In this document: piece after piece, positions 34,708-42,709 of the stretch
How positions within the stretch are numbered: position 1 is the stretch's first letter
How the letters are laid out: each line of letters begins with the position of its first letter
Assembly (NCBI GenBank): GCA_022793675.1
Contig: JAAWDH010000049.1
Location: 1 to 64,000 of the forward strand
DNA: 64,000 nucleotides
Direction: 5' to 3'
DNA from: Oscillospiraceae bacterium
GTDB taxonomy: Bacteria; Bacillota; Clostridia; Oscillospirales; Ruminococcaceae
Made by a program: the position numbers and the translations under genes
Notes under the pieces: model-generated
Told to the model about the DNA's origin: nothing
Databases searched by the model: none
Seen by the model: the letters and a program-made list of their open reading frames with translations, nothing else

Positions 34708-36255
34708 GTGAACAATCAAGCGAGAAAAGGCTTTCCGCAGGGAGATTTTTCTTGGGCGGGGCTTCCTGCCCTTTATGGCCCCTATGTCCCCGCCCCCGAC
34801 GCCAAAAGCCCTGACCGCATGGCCCAGCATAAGCAGGAACAGAACAAAATCCTTGGCAGTTTGGAGGAAGCGGTCCGCCTTTCTGGGCTGAGGGACGGGA
34901 TGACCATTTCCTTCCACCATCATTTCCGCAACGGCGACTATGTTGTCAATATGGTGCTGGATAAGCTGGCAGAGATGGGGTTCCGCGATTTGACCCTGGC
35001 AGCCAGCTCTTTGAGCGCCGTCCACGACTCGCTGATCCGCCATATCCAAAGCGGCCTTATCCGCCGTATCGAAACCAGCGGCCTTCGGGGGCGGCTGGCT
35101 AAGGCGGTGTCTAGGGGGCTGATGGATATTCCAGTAATTTTCCGTTCCCATGGAGGCCGTGCCTATGCCATTGAGACCGGCGAGCTGAAAATTGACGTGG
35201 CTTTCTTGGGCGCGCCCAGCTGCGACCCCTCTGGCAACGCCAACGGCTATGCCCGCGACGGCGAAGGCATTTTCTGCGGGTCGTTGGGCTATGCCAAGGT
35301 GGACGCCGCTTATGCCAGCAAGGTTATCGTCCTCACCAGCCATATCGTCCCTTATCCCAACGCGCCGTTTGGTATCCCCGAAAATGATGTGGACTACATT
35401 GTCGAGGTGGACGAAATAGGCGACCCCGCCGGGATTATGACCGGCGCGACCCGTTTTACCCAGAACCCCAAAGAACTGCTGATCGCCAAAACTGCCGCCA
35501 ATGTTATTGAAGCCAGCGGCCGGTTCTATAACGGCTTTTCGCTGCAGACCGGCACCGGCGGGGCGAGCTTGGCCGTCAGCCGTTTCCTACGGGAGAAGAT
35601 GCTGGCCAAAGGCATTACCGCCAGCTTTGCTTTAGGGGGCATTACCGGCTCGATGGTGGAAATGCATGAAGAAGGGCTGATCAAAAAGCTTCTGGACGTT
35701 CAGTCCTTTGACCTCCGGGCGGCAGAGTCGCTGAAAAATAACCATTTCCATCAGCAGATTTCCGCTTCCTATTACGCCAGCCCCGGCAACCCTGGCACCG
35801 CCGTTAACCAGTTAGACGTGGTAGTGCTTTCGGCGCTGGAGGTGGATATAGCTTTCAATGTCAACGTCCTCACCGGCTCTGATGGGGTTATTCGCGGGGC
35901 TATCGGCGGCCACTCGGACACTGCTGCCGGCGCAAATATCGCCATCGTCACTGTGCCGCTGATCCGCGGGCGTATCCCCAGCATCGTCTCCAATGTGGGG
36001 ACAGTAGTCACGCCGGGCTGTACGGTTGACGTGGTGGTTACCGACCAGGGGACAGCCGTCAACCCTGTCCGCAAAGACCTGATTGAACGGCTTGCCGCGG
36101 CGGGTATCCCCCTTTGCAGCATCGAAGAACTGCAGCGCAAAGCGGAAGCAGTTGTCGGCAAGCCGGAACCAATCCGCTTTACCGACCAGGTCGTCGGCGT
36201 GGTGGCCTATCGGGACAACCGCGTCATCGATGTCATCCGGGCCGTCCATGCATAG
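34708..36255 (+). CDS. citF: Citrate lyase alpha subunit (citrate-ACP transferase)
   Basis: 515 residues, the expected CitF length. Recognisable segments are FHHHFRNGDYVVN, FLGAPSCDPSGNANG and the glycine-rich TGTGGASLAVSR, together with the CoA-transferase fold motif GAIGGHSDTAAGANI. It exchanges the acetyl group on CitD for citrate. The GTG start at 34708 follows AGGAAAGAAGG. It is the last gene of the contiguous citDEF block and is followed by a stem-loop and a toxin-antitoxin pair on the opposite strand. Confidence 0.96.
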   Translation: MNNQARKGFPQGDFSWAGLPALYGPYVPAPDAKSPDRMAQHKQEQNKILGSLEEAVRLSGLRDGMTISFHHHFRNGDYVVNMVLDKLAEMGFRDLTLAASSLSAVHDSLIRHIQSGLIRRIETSGLRGRLAKAVSRGLMDIPVIFRSHGGRAYAIETGELKIDVAFLGAPSCDPSGNANGYARDGEGIFCGSLGYAKVDAAYASKVIVLTSHIVPYPNAPFGIPENDVDYIVEVDEIGDPAGIMTGATRFTQNPKELLIAKTAANVIEASGRFYNGFSLQTGTGGASLAVSRFLREKMLAKGITASFALGGITGSMVEMHEEGLIKKLLDVQSFDLRAAESLKNNHFHQQISASYYASPGNPGTAVNQLDVVVLSALEVDIAFNVNVLTGSDGVIRGAIGGHSDTAAGANIAIVTVPLIRGRIPSIVSNVGTVVTPGCTVDVVVTDQGTAVNPVRKDLIERLAAAGIPLCSIEELQRKAEAVVGKPEPIRFTDQVVGVVAYRDNRVIDVIRAVHA

Positions 36256-36258
36256 GAA

Positions 36259-36293
36259 AGGCAAGCGCCAATAAAGGGAATTGGCGCTTGCCT
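36259..36293. terminator. Bidirectional stem-loop after citF
   Basis: A perfect 14-bp stem (AGGCAAGCGCCAAT, 36259-36272 with 36280-36293). T-tracts are weak on both sides. It separates citF from the convergent toxin-antitoxin genes. Confidence 0.7.
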
Positions 36294-36320
36294 AAAACGC
36301 AGCCGTCTGCGCTAAAGCTA

Positions 36321-36524
36321 TCATTCTTTCTGATTTTTAGCTGATACAGCCTGTACAAAAAGTTTTTTGCTTACAGGTCGTCCGCCTGCTTGTCGTAGCT
36401 GAATTGTATTGGCGATAGCTGCCCGTCTGCTGCGGACAAGGCGGACAACAGGCAATTTGCGTTTTCCTTGGGCATGTTCCAGCGCCTCGTTTAAGCCCTG
36501 CATGATATCTTCATAAACGCTCAT
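36321..36524 (-). CDS. HigA-like antitoxin, apparently truncated in its HTH
   Basis: 67 residues. The N-terminus MSVYEDIMQGLNEALEHAQGK-type opening is that of HigA-family antitoxins paired with RelE/HigB toxins. The segment IQLRQAGGRPVSKKLFVQAVS resembles the first helices of an XRE helix-turn-helix, and then the frame ends. Family members usually run to about 100 residues with a complete helix-turn-helix. No other frame restores it. The ATG overlaps the toxin stop (ATGA) behind AGGAGG. It may be a degenerate or N-terminal-only antitoxin. Confidence 0.6.
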   Translation of the reverse strand: MSVYEDIMQGLNEALEHAQGKRKLPVVRLVRSRRAAIANTIQLRQAGGRPVSKKLFVQAVSAKNQKE

Positions 36525-36871
36525 GTGGAATTCCTCCTAGCTAGTGCTTGCTCTATTTGTTTTACGGCTTTGCAAAGGTTTTTCCTTTCTTCGTCAGTCA
36601 TGTCTTCCTTTTCACTTTTAGGATATGCATGGATCAGGTACACAGTACGATATATGACAAAATCAACATAGACAACGCGAGCCCCTCCGCTTTTTCCACG
36701 GTCGTTAAGGGCAAAGCGCATTTTGCGTAAGCCGCCTGTCCCTTGTATGACGGTGCCTACTTTTGGATTTTCCAAAATCTCCAGTTGAAGGCAGTGCAGG
36801 TCGTTGTCAGTTAGCCCCATTTTTTCCCACTGCTTGTCAAACTGCGGAGTCATAATAAAAGTTCTGTTCAT
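36521..36871 (-). CDS. RelE/HigB-type toxin
   Basis: 116 residues of the HigB-2-like RelE group. Characteristic are LEILENPKVGTVIQGTGGLRK, the basic LNDRGKSGGARVVYVDF strand and HAYPKSEKEDMT. Members cleave mRNA on the ribosome. The gene precedes its putative antitoxin, the usual order for higBA. It is driven by a consensus promoter with an embedded palindrome. The module lies on the minus strand between citF and citC. Confidence 0.85.
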   Translation of the reverse strand: MNRTFIMTPQFDKQWEKMGLTDNDLHCLQLEILENPKVGTVIQGTGGLRKMRFALNDRGKSGGARVVYVDFVIYRTVYLIHAYPKSEKEDMTDEERKNLCKAVKQIEQALARRNST

Positions 36872-36884
36872 TCTGTCACATCCT

Positions 36885-36920
36885 GATATATATTATATCC
36901 TATTTCATGCAGAATGTCAA
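36885..36920 (-). promoter_or_regulatory. Toxin-antitoxin promoter with overlapping operator
   Basis: On the minus strand TTGACA (36920-36915), 17 bases, TATAAT (36897-36892). A perfect palindrome GATATA-TAT-TATATC (36885-36899) covers the -10, as expected for autorepression by a toxin-antitoxin complex. Confidence 0.85.
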
Positions 36921-36963
36921 GTATTTGCTATAGTTTAGTTGAAGGAAAGGGGATAGAATTGTC

Positions 36964-37941
36964 GTGGCAGCCTTGGAACGCATTTACCATCCAACGCCGG
37001 CGCAGCTTTTGGCGCTGGCAGCGCTTTATGAGCAGGCTGGCTTAGCGGCAGCAGGGCGCTGGGACTGCCTGGCGGCAGTCTGGGAGGACGGCGAGCTGGC
37101 GGCGGCGGGAATCCGGGAAGGGAAAGTGCTGACCCATTTGGCGGCAGCGCCGGGCCGGCAGGGCGAGGGCCTGATGGCGGCGGTCGTATCAGAGCTGGTC
37201 AAAGAGGCGGCGGAACAGGGGATATACCGCCTTTTCCTATTCACCAAGCTGAAAAACCGGGAGGCCTTCTCGGCGCTGGGGTTTTATCCGCTGGCGGAAA
37301 CGGAGGAGGCGACCATGCTGGAAAATCAGCGGGATGGGCTGGCAAAATTTCTGCGGCCGATCCCTGTCGACGAAACTGGGCAGGCAGGCTGTATTGTTGC
37401 CCATGCCAACCCCTTTACGCTGGGGCACTTGGCGCTGGTAGAAAAGGCTGCGGCCCAGTGCCGGCGGGTGTATCTGTTTATCCTGGCGGAAGAGACCGCG
37501 CCCTTTTCGCCGGCAGAACGGCTGAAGATGGCAAAAAAAGCTGTAAAAGGCCTGCCGGGGGTAATGGTGCTGTCGGGTGGGGATTACCTTGTTTCTGCCG
37601 CGACTTTTCCCGACTATTTTTATCCAGATAGGGCGGCGGGCCGCAAAGCTAACTGCCAGCTTGACCTTACGCTGTTTGGGCAGAAGATTGCGCCAGCGCT
37701 GGGGATTGGAACCCGCTTTGTAGGTACGGAGCCTTTTTCCAGGGTGACGGATGACTATAACCGCGCGATGGCTGAGCTGCTGCCAGGGATGGGTGTGCGC
37801 GTTTCTGTAATGCCGCGGGTTGAGATAAGCGGACTGCCAATCAGCGCCTCCCAGGTAAGGCAGGCGCTGGCGGCGGGGGATTTTGCCGAGGCAAAGCGGC
37901 TTTGCCCGTTCCTGCCCCATAAAGAGGAGGGTATTCTATGA
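36964..37941 (+). CDS. citC: [Citrate (pro-3S)-lyase] ligase
   Basis: 325 residues. An N-terminal GNAT-like domain (about 1-125) is followed by a nucleotidyltransferase domain with the HxGH-type motif HANPFTLGHLALVEKA and the ISxS-like ISGLPISASQVR. CitC acetylates the CitD prosthetic thiol with ATP and acetate to activate citrate lyase. The GTG start follows AAGGAAAGGGG. It is unusually placed after citDEF, with the toxin-antitoxin pair between, and overlaps the next gene by four bases. Confidence 0.93.
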   Translation: MAALERIYHPTPAQLLALAALYEQAGLAAAGRWDCLAAVWEDGELAAAGIREGKVLTHLAAAPGRQGEGLMAAVVSELVKEAAEQGIYRLFLFTKLKNREAFSALGFYPLAETEEATMLENQRDGLAKFLRPIPVDETGQAGCIVAHANPFTLGHLALVEKAAAQCRRVYLFILAEETAPFSPAERLKMAKKAVKGLPGVMVLSGGDYLVSAATFPDYFYPDRAAGRKANCQLDLTLFGQKIAPALGIGTRFVGTEPFSRVTDDYNRAMAELLPGMGVRVSVMPRVEISGLPISASQVRQALAAGDFAEAKRLCPFLPHKEEGIL

Positions 37942-38963
37942 TCTGGGCAGCAGCGGCGCTTATCTGCGGGGCGGCGGGGGGCTATCTGGCCTGGCGGGTA
38001 AAGCTGCCGGCAGGGGTGATGATCGGCGCGATGGTTGGCGCGGCGCTGTTTGGGCTGATTACCGGCAAGGGCGCGATGCCAGCGGAGGTAAAGGTGCTGA
38101 CCCAGGCGGTATCGGGGATATTCATCGGTATGAGGATCAAAAAAAGCGATCTGCCAATATTGAAGCGAGTATTACTGCCGGCAGTGGCGTCAGCGGCGGC
38201 GATGGTGGGGCTGTGCATAGGCATGGGAGCCATTGTTGGGATAATTTCCGGGCTTGACCGGACGACGGCCATGCTAGGCTGCGCGCCGGGCGGCATTATG
38301 GATATGTCGCTGATTGCGATGGATCTCCATGCGGATGCACCGGTGATTTCGGTGCTGCATATGGTGCGGCTGGCGGCGGTAGTCGGCGTGTTCCCGTCGC
38401 TTTTAAAGCCGCTGGCAAAGCGGTTGGAAGGGAAAGGCGTCCCAGAAAAAATACCTCCGAAGCCCGCCGCAGCCCAGGGACGGTTCCCAGAGCCGGTGTA
38501 CTGGATGCTCACCGGGCTGGTTGGGGGCTGTATGGGGGTGATCGGCAAGTTGAGCGGGATCCCAGCGGGGACCTTGTTGTTTTCGATGGTGGGGACGGCG
38601 GTATTAAGCATTACGACCTCCAAGGCAAAAATGCCGGCTGCGGTTAAGCGCGGGGCGCAGACGCTGGCGGGGACGCTGATTGGCACGGGGATTACGCTGG
38701 AGGCCTTGCTGACGCTGAAGAGCCTGCTGCTGCCGGCGCTTCTGATGCTTATCCTGTATTTTGGGATCAACCTGCTGCTGGCCTTTGTACTACACAAGAT
38801 CTGGAAATTTTCGATGAGGACCGCCTTTTTCAGCTGTACGCCAGGTGGGGCGTCGGACATCTGCCTGATGGCGGAGGAGCTGGGCGGCGATCCGACAAAG
38901 ATTTCGATTATGCAGAGCATCCGTGCGATGCTGGTTGTGGCGCTTTACCCAATCTTCCTTTGA
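37938..38963 (+). CDS. AbrB-family membrane protein (putative transporter)
   Basis: 341 residues, highly hydrophobic, with the internal duplication typical of the AbrB/YqgA-like transport family. Both halves carry a CxPGG motif: LGCAPGGIMDMSL and SCTPGGASDICLM. The founding member is named for an ammonia-monooxygenase association. Translational coupling to citC (ATGA overlap) suggests a link to citrate or carboxylate metabolism, possibly transport; no direct evidence of substrate. Confidence 0.8.
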   Translation: MIWAAAALICGAAGGYLAWRVKLPAGVMIGAMVGAALFGLITGKGAMPAEVKVLTQAVSGIFIGMRIKKSDLPILKRVLLPAVASAAAMVGLCIGMGAIVGIISGLDRTTAMLGCAPGGIMDMSLIAMDLHADAPVISVLHMVRLAAVVGVFPSLLKPLAKRLEGKGVPEKIPPKPAAAQGRFPEPVYWMLTGLVGGCMGVIGKLSGIPAGTLLFSMVGTAVLSITTSKAKMPAAVKRGAQTLAGTLIGTGITLEALLTLKSLLLPALLMLILYFGINLLLAFVLHKIWKFSMRTAFFSCTPGGASDICLMAEELGGDPTKISIMQSIRAMLVVALYPIFL

Positions 38964-38988
38964 TAATCTCTATCTTAAAAAGCAAAAT

Positions 38989-39017
38989 GGGTCATCCTGC
39001 CAACAAGCAGGATGACC
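38989..39017. terminator. Terminator between abrB-like gene and citrate synthase
   Basis: GGTCATCCTGC (38990-39000) pairs perfectly with 39007-39017. T-rich sequence follows only on the minus strand (CATTTTGCTTTTT), so it mainly ends the citrate synthase transcript. Confidence 0.8.
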
Positions 39018-39034
39018 TCATAAATTATCCGTTT

Positions 39035-40387
39035 TCAGGCCCGCAGGGCCATCGGCGTATAAGGGGTTTCAGGGTGTACGTTTTTGTAAGCTGGGCGGAT
39101 GATTTTCCCAGCCGCCGCCAGTTCCTCAATGCGGTGGGCGCTCCAGCCAGCGATTCTCGCTACGGCAAAAATCGGCGTGTACAACTCTAAAGGCAGCCCC
39201 AGCATATGGTAGACGAAACCGCTGTAGAAGTCGATATTGGCAGAAACGCCCTTGTAGATTTTGCGCTCGCGGGCGATGACTTTTGGCGCAAGCCGTTCTA
39301 CCAGCGCATAGAGCCGGTATTCGGCCCCCATGCCCTTTTCTTCGGACAGGCGCTTGACAAAGGCGCTGAACACCCGGGCGCGGGGGTCAGACAACGAATA
39401 GACGGCGTGGCCCATGCCGTAAATCAGCCCTGCGCGGTCAAAAGCTTCTTTGTGCAGCAGCGCCAGCAGGTAATATTCCACAGCTTCTTCGTCTTCCCAG
39501 TCAGGGAGAGCCGCTTTCATATCTTCAAACATCTGCACGACTTTGATGTTGGCGCCGCCGTGCTTAGGGCCTTTCAGCGACCCTAAAGAGGCGGCAATTG
39601 CCGAGTAGGTGTCGGTACCGGACGAGCTGACGACGTGGGTGGTGAAGGTGGAGTTATTGCCGCCGCCGTGCTCGGCATGGAGCACCAGCGCCAAGTCCAA
39701 AATCCGCGCTTCCAGCGCCGAATAGCTGCTGTCAGGGCGCAGCAGATGGAGGATATTCTCCGCTGTAGAGAGGGCGGGATCAGGGGTGTGGATAAATAAG
39801 CTGTTGCCGCCTATGTAATGGCTGTAGGCCTGGTAACCGTAGACCGACAGGCAGGGGAACAGCGCGATTAGCTGCAAACATTGCCGCAGGACGTTGGGGA
39901 TAGAGATGTCATCAGCAGCTTCATCGTAGGAATAGAGGGTCAGCACGCTGCGGGCTAAGGTGTTCATCATATCGCGGCTTGGGGCCTTCATGATGATGTC
40001 GCGGACAAAGCTGGTAGGGAGGGAACGGTACTGCCCCAGAAGGGCCGTGAAGTCCGCCAGTTCCTTTTTGTCGGGCAGTTCGCCAAAAAGCAGCAGGTAG
40101 GCGGTTTCCTCAAAGCCAAAGCGTTCCTCGCGGATAAAGCCGGCGACGATTTCCTCTACATCGATGCCGCGATAGAAAAGCTTGCCTTCGCAGGGAGTTT
40201 CAACGCCGTCGGCGATCTTTTTGGAACGGATTTCAGAGATTTCAGTCAGGCCGGTCAGCACACCGTTGCCCTGTAAATCGCGCAGGCCCCGGTTGACTTG
40301 GTAGCGGCTGTAAAGCTCTTGGGGGATCTGGCGGTCGCAGCGGGCGGCCAGCGCCAGGATTTCTGGCGTCACTTCAGAAAAATTCAT
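39035..40387 (-). CDS. Citrate synthase
   Basis: 450 residues. Active-site regions are visible: HAEHGGGNNSTFT, GPKHGGAN, the catalytic His in GMGHAVYSLSDPRA, and the Asp in NIDFYSGF. It condenses oxaloacetate and acetyl-CoA to citrate. The N-terminal extension of about 70 residues before KLFYRGIDVEE is common in clostridial enzymes. It is convergent with citC/abrB, so synthesis and cleavage of citrate are encoded side by side under separate control. Confidence 0.95.
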   Translation of the reverse strand: MNFSEVTPEILALAARCDRQIPQELYSRYQVNRGLRDLQGNGVLTGLTEISEIRSKKIADGVETPCEGKLFYRGIDVEEIVAGFIREERFGFEETAYLLLFGELPDKKELADFTALLGQYRSLPTSFVRDIIMKAPSRDMMNTLARSVLTLYSYDEAADDISIPNVLRQCLQLIALFPCLSVYGYQAYSHYIGGNSLFIHTPDPALSTAENILHLLRPDSSYSALEARILDLALVLHAEHGGGNNSTFTTHVVSSSGTDTYSAIAASLGSLKGPKHGGANIKVVQMFEDMKAALPDWEDEEAVEYYLLALLHKEAFDRAGLIYGMGHAVYSLSDPRARVFSAFVKRLSEEKGMGAEYRLYALVERLAPKVIARERKIYKGVSANIDFYSGFVYHMLGLPLELYTPIFAVARIAGWSAHRIEELAAAGKIIRPAYKNVHPETPYTPMALRA

Positions 40388-40695
40388 ATGTCGGCTGGTA
40401 CCTGTCCAAAAGGCAGATACGCTCCTTTCTTTTATAGCGTTTATTCAGTCTTGCTCAGTTTTCGGTCAGCGCCCATTTTTAAAAGGTAATATTTAATATC
40501 ATACCATAAGGTGTACAAAAAAGCAATGAACGTTTCGTGAAATATTTTATTGGCATGGTTTAGCGTTTTTTCGGCAGCTTTGCTGGACGGCGTTTTTCTA
40601 CTCCAGGTTGAACGTCTGCCCTAACTCGAAAAACAGGTTATTCCCTTATGTCTCGGCTTGTGCTATACTTATCCTGAAAAGGGGGCGGCAGGATC
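40388..40695. promoter_or_regulatory. Divergent promoter region of citrate synthase and the HTH-methyltransferase
   Basis: On the minus strand TTGCTT-17-TATGAT lies near 40500-40530 for citrate synthase. On the plus strand an extended -10 (TGC-TATACT, TATACT at 40663-40668) precedes 40696. I see no gene in between. Confidence 0.5.
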
Positions 40696-41520
40696 ATGGA
40701 CAATCAGATTGGCCGGAATATACACGCCCTGCGCAAAGGGCAAGGGCTTACCCAGGAAGAGCTGGCGGGTCTAGTCAATGTTTCTTTCCAGGCGGTATCG
40801 AAATGGGAGAACGGCAATTCGCTGCCGGATGTCGCTGTGTTGCCGAAGCTGGCCAACGTGCTCCGCTGCAGCATCGACCAGCTGATGGGCTATGCGGCGG
40901 AGCGGCAGCGTATTACCGATTATGAGGAGCGGTATAAAGCCGACGGCTATTATTGGGGCGTCCAGCCTTCCCATATGTGTTATGAGGTGATGAAGCTGCG
41001 GCCGCCGGCGGCGGCGCCGCGGCTGCTGGACGTGGCTTGCGGGGAGGGGAAAAACGCCGTGTTTTTCGCCCGCAACGGCTACCATGTAACGGCTTTTGAC
41101 GCGGCGGCGCTAGGGCTGGACAAAGCAAAAAGGCTGGCTGAAGCGGCGGGCGCAGAGGTGAATTTTTTCCAGGCCAATCTTTTGGACTTTAGGTTAGACA
41201 GCGAATTTGACATTATATTCTGCTCCGGTTCGCTGCACTATATCCCGCCAGGGCTGCGCCGGGAAATTTTGGGGAATTATCAGCAGCATACGGCGGAGGG
41301 CGGCTTGCATACATTGAACGTCTTTGTGCGCAAGCCTTTTCTTGTCACTCCGTCTGACTTGCGCGCAGGCCGTTTCAAGTGGGTTTCCGGCGAACTTTTT
41401 TCTTATTATGCGGATTGGCTGATTGCCTTCTGCGAAGAGAAAATATTTGACTGCATGAGCGGCGGGACGCCCCATAAACATTGTATGGATACGCTTTATG
41501 CAGTAAAGCAGATGGTATAA
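40696..41520 (+). CDS. XRE-type HTH fused to SAM-dependent methyltransferase
   Basis: 274 residues. Residues 1-66 are a complete Cro/CI helix-turn-helix (GLTQEELAGLVNVSFQAVSKWENG). From about residue 85 a class I methyltransferase follows, with motif I LLDVACGEGKNAVF (about 110-124) and a later IIFCSGSLHYIPP. The methyltransferase part resembles TehB-like small-molecule enzymes. The fusion suggests that the DNA-binding part regulates this gene or a target in response to the methylated compound. Substrate unknown. It is followed 15 bases later by purC. Confidence 0.85.
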   Translation: MDNQIGRNIHALRKGQGLTQEELAGLVNVSFQAVSKWENGNSLPDVAVLPKLANVLRCSIDQLMGYAAERQRITDYEERYKADGYYWGVQPSHMCYEVMKLRPPAAAPRLLDVACGEGKNAVFFARNGYHVTAFDAAALGLDKAKRLAEAAGAEVNFFQANLLDFRLDSEFDIIFCSGSLHYIPPGLRREILGNYQQHTAEGGLHTLNVFVRKPFLVTPSDLRAGRFKWVSGELFSYYADWLIAFCEEKIFDCMSGGTPHKHCMDTLYAVKQMV

Positions 41521-41535
41521 AAAGAGGAGGAACGC

Positions 41536-42399
41536 ATGGAAAAGATCATTTCAGGCAAGGTCCGGGAGGTCTACGCAGTCAGCGAAAAGGAATTGGCTAT
41601 CGTCGCCACCGACCGCATTTCGGCTTTTGACGTTATTTTGGAGCCGGCTATTCAGGGGAAGGGGATTGCATTGAACCTGATTTCTAATTTCTGGTTCGAT
41701 CTTACCCGTAAGATTGTCCCCAACCATCTTATTGAGACCGACTTTGCAAAACTGCCGCCCCCTTTTTCAGCTGACCCGGCGCGCTACAAGAACCGAACGG
41801 TACTGGTAAAAAAGCTGAAAATGCTGCCCTATGAGTTTGTGGTACGAGGCTATCTGTTTGGAAGCTTATGGAAGGAATATCAGGCGGCGGGGACTTTCTG
41901 CGGGGAGCCGGCGCAGGCGGGGTTTGCGCTGGCGGAAAAGCTGCCGCAGCCCATTGTGACCCCTGCGGCCAAACGCAGCAAAGGCCATGATGAGAATATC
42001 CCATACGGGCAGCTGGAGGCGGAACTGGGCATAGCGGAAGCCGGGAAAATCCGTGGGATTTGCTTGGCGCTTTATAAAGCCTGCGCCGGCTACGCACTGT
42101 CAAAAGGCGTTATCATTGCCGACAGCAAATTCGAGTTTGGCTATGACGAGGCTGGGACGCTGACGTTGGGGGACGAGCTGTTCACCCCCGATTCCAGCCG
42201 ATTCTGGGCGGCGGAAAGTTATCAGGCCGGCGTATCGCCCAAATCTTACGATAAGCAATCCGTCAGGGACTGGCTGATTGCTCGGGGGCTTGCCGGGGTA
42301 TCACCGGGGGCCAAGCTGCCAGCAGAAATTGTGCGTCAGACAGAAGCGCTTTATCGCAGCTGCTGCGAAAAAATAACCGGGGAAGCCTTTCCATCATAG
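41536..42399 (+). CDS. purC: Phosphoribosylaminoimidazole-succinocarboxamide synthase
   Basis: 287 residues. The N-terminus GKVREVYAV, the ATDRISAFDVIL block, EFVVRGYLFGSLWKEY and IIADSKFEFGYD are diagnostic for SAICAR synthetase of the long type. It adds aspartate to CAIR in purine synthesis. The ribosome site AGGAGG lies close to the upstream gene, but purC stands alone here without other pur genes or a visible purine riboswitch. Confidence 0.96.
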   Translation: MEKIISGKVREVYAVSEKELAIVATDRISAFDVILEPAIQGKGIALNLISNFWFDLTRKIVPNHLIETDFAKLPPPFSADPARYKNRTVLVKKLKMLPYEFVVRGYLFGSLWKEYQAAGTFCGEPAQAGFALAEKLPQPIVTPAAKRSKGHDENIPYGQLEAELGIAEAGKIRGICLALYKACAGYALSKGVIIADSKFEFGYDEAGTLTLGDELFTPDSSRFWAAESYQAGVSPKSYDKQSVRDWLIARGLAGVSPGAKLPAEIVRQTEALYRSCCEKITGEAFPS

Positions 42400-42709
42400 C
42401 AATCCTGCCCCCATAGCCTTCATCTTGAAAATACTTCGGTAAATTGTGGTAAAAACAGCTTTGAAAAAGTGCGTGTTTGGTGCGTTTCCACAATTCCAAA
42501 ATAATTTCAAAAGAACACTGGAAAAGTGATTTGTTTTTTGCTATAATAGAAGCAGTACAGAATCGGGTGGGGTTTCTGCGCCTGTTTTGCCGGCAAAAAA
42601 CGGCGGCGGTCCAGCGCTCCTCCCTGCTCTGAGGGCATAGATACATGACCTCCCGGCCCCCTTTTCAGGATGGGCGGGCGTGTACGCAAAAAAATGGAGG
42701 TAGATCACA
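42400..42709 (+). promoter_or_regulatory. ppdK promoter and GC-rich leader
   Basis: An extended -10 (TGC-TATAAT, TATAAT at 42542-42547) lies about 160 bases upstream of the PPDK start. The first part holds an 8-bp inverted repeat AATTGTGG/CCACAATT (42442-42449, 42488-42495). The leader is GC-rich, but I recognise no known RNA element in it. Confidence 0.6.

Noticed and set aside
37982..38920. 312-codon minus-strand frame opposite the AbrB-type gene
   Set aside because: It is a shadow frame; the plus-strand membrane protein with duplicated CxPGG motifs explains the region.
42548..42709. Riboswitch in the ppdK leader
   Set aside because: The leader is long and GC-rich, but I could not match it to any known aptamer or find a clear terminator/antiterminator pair.
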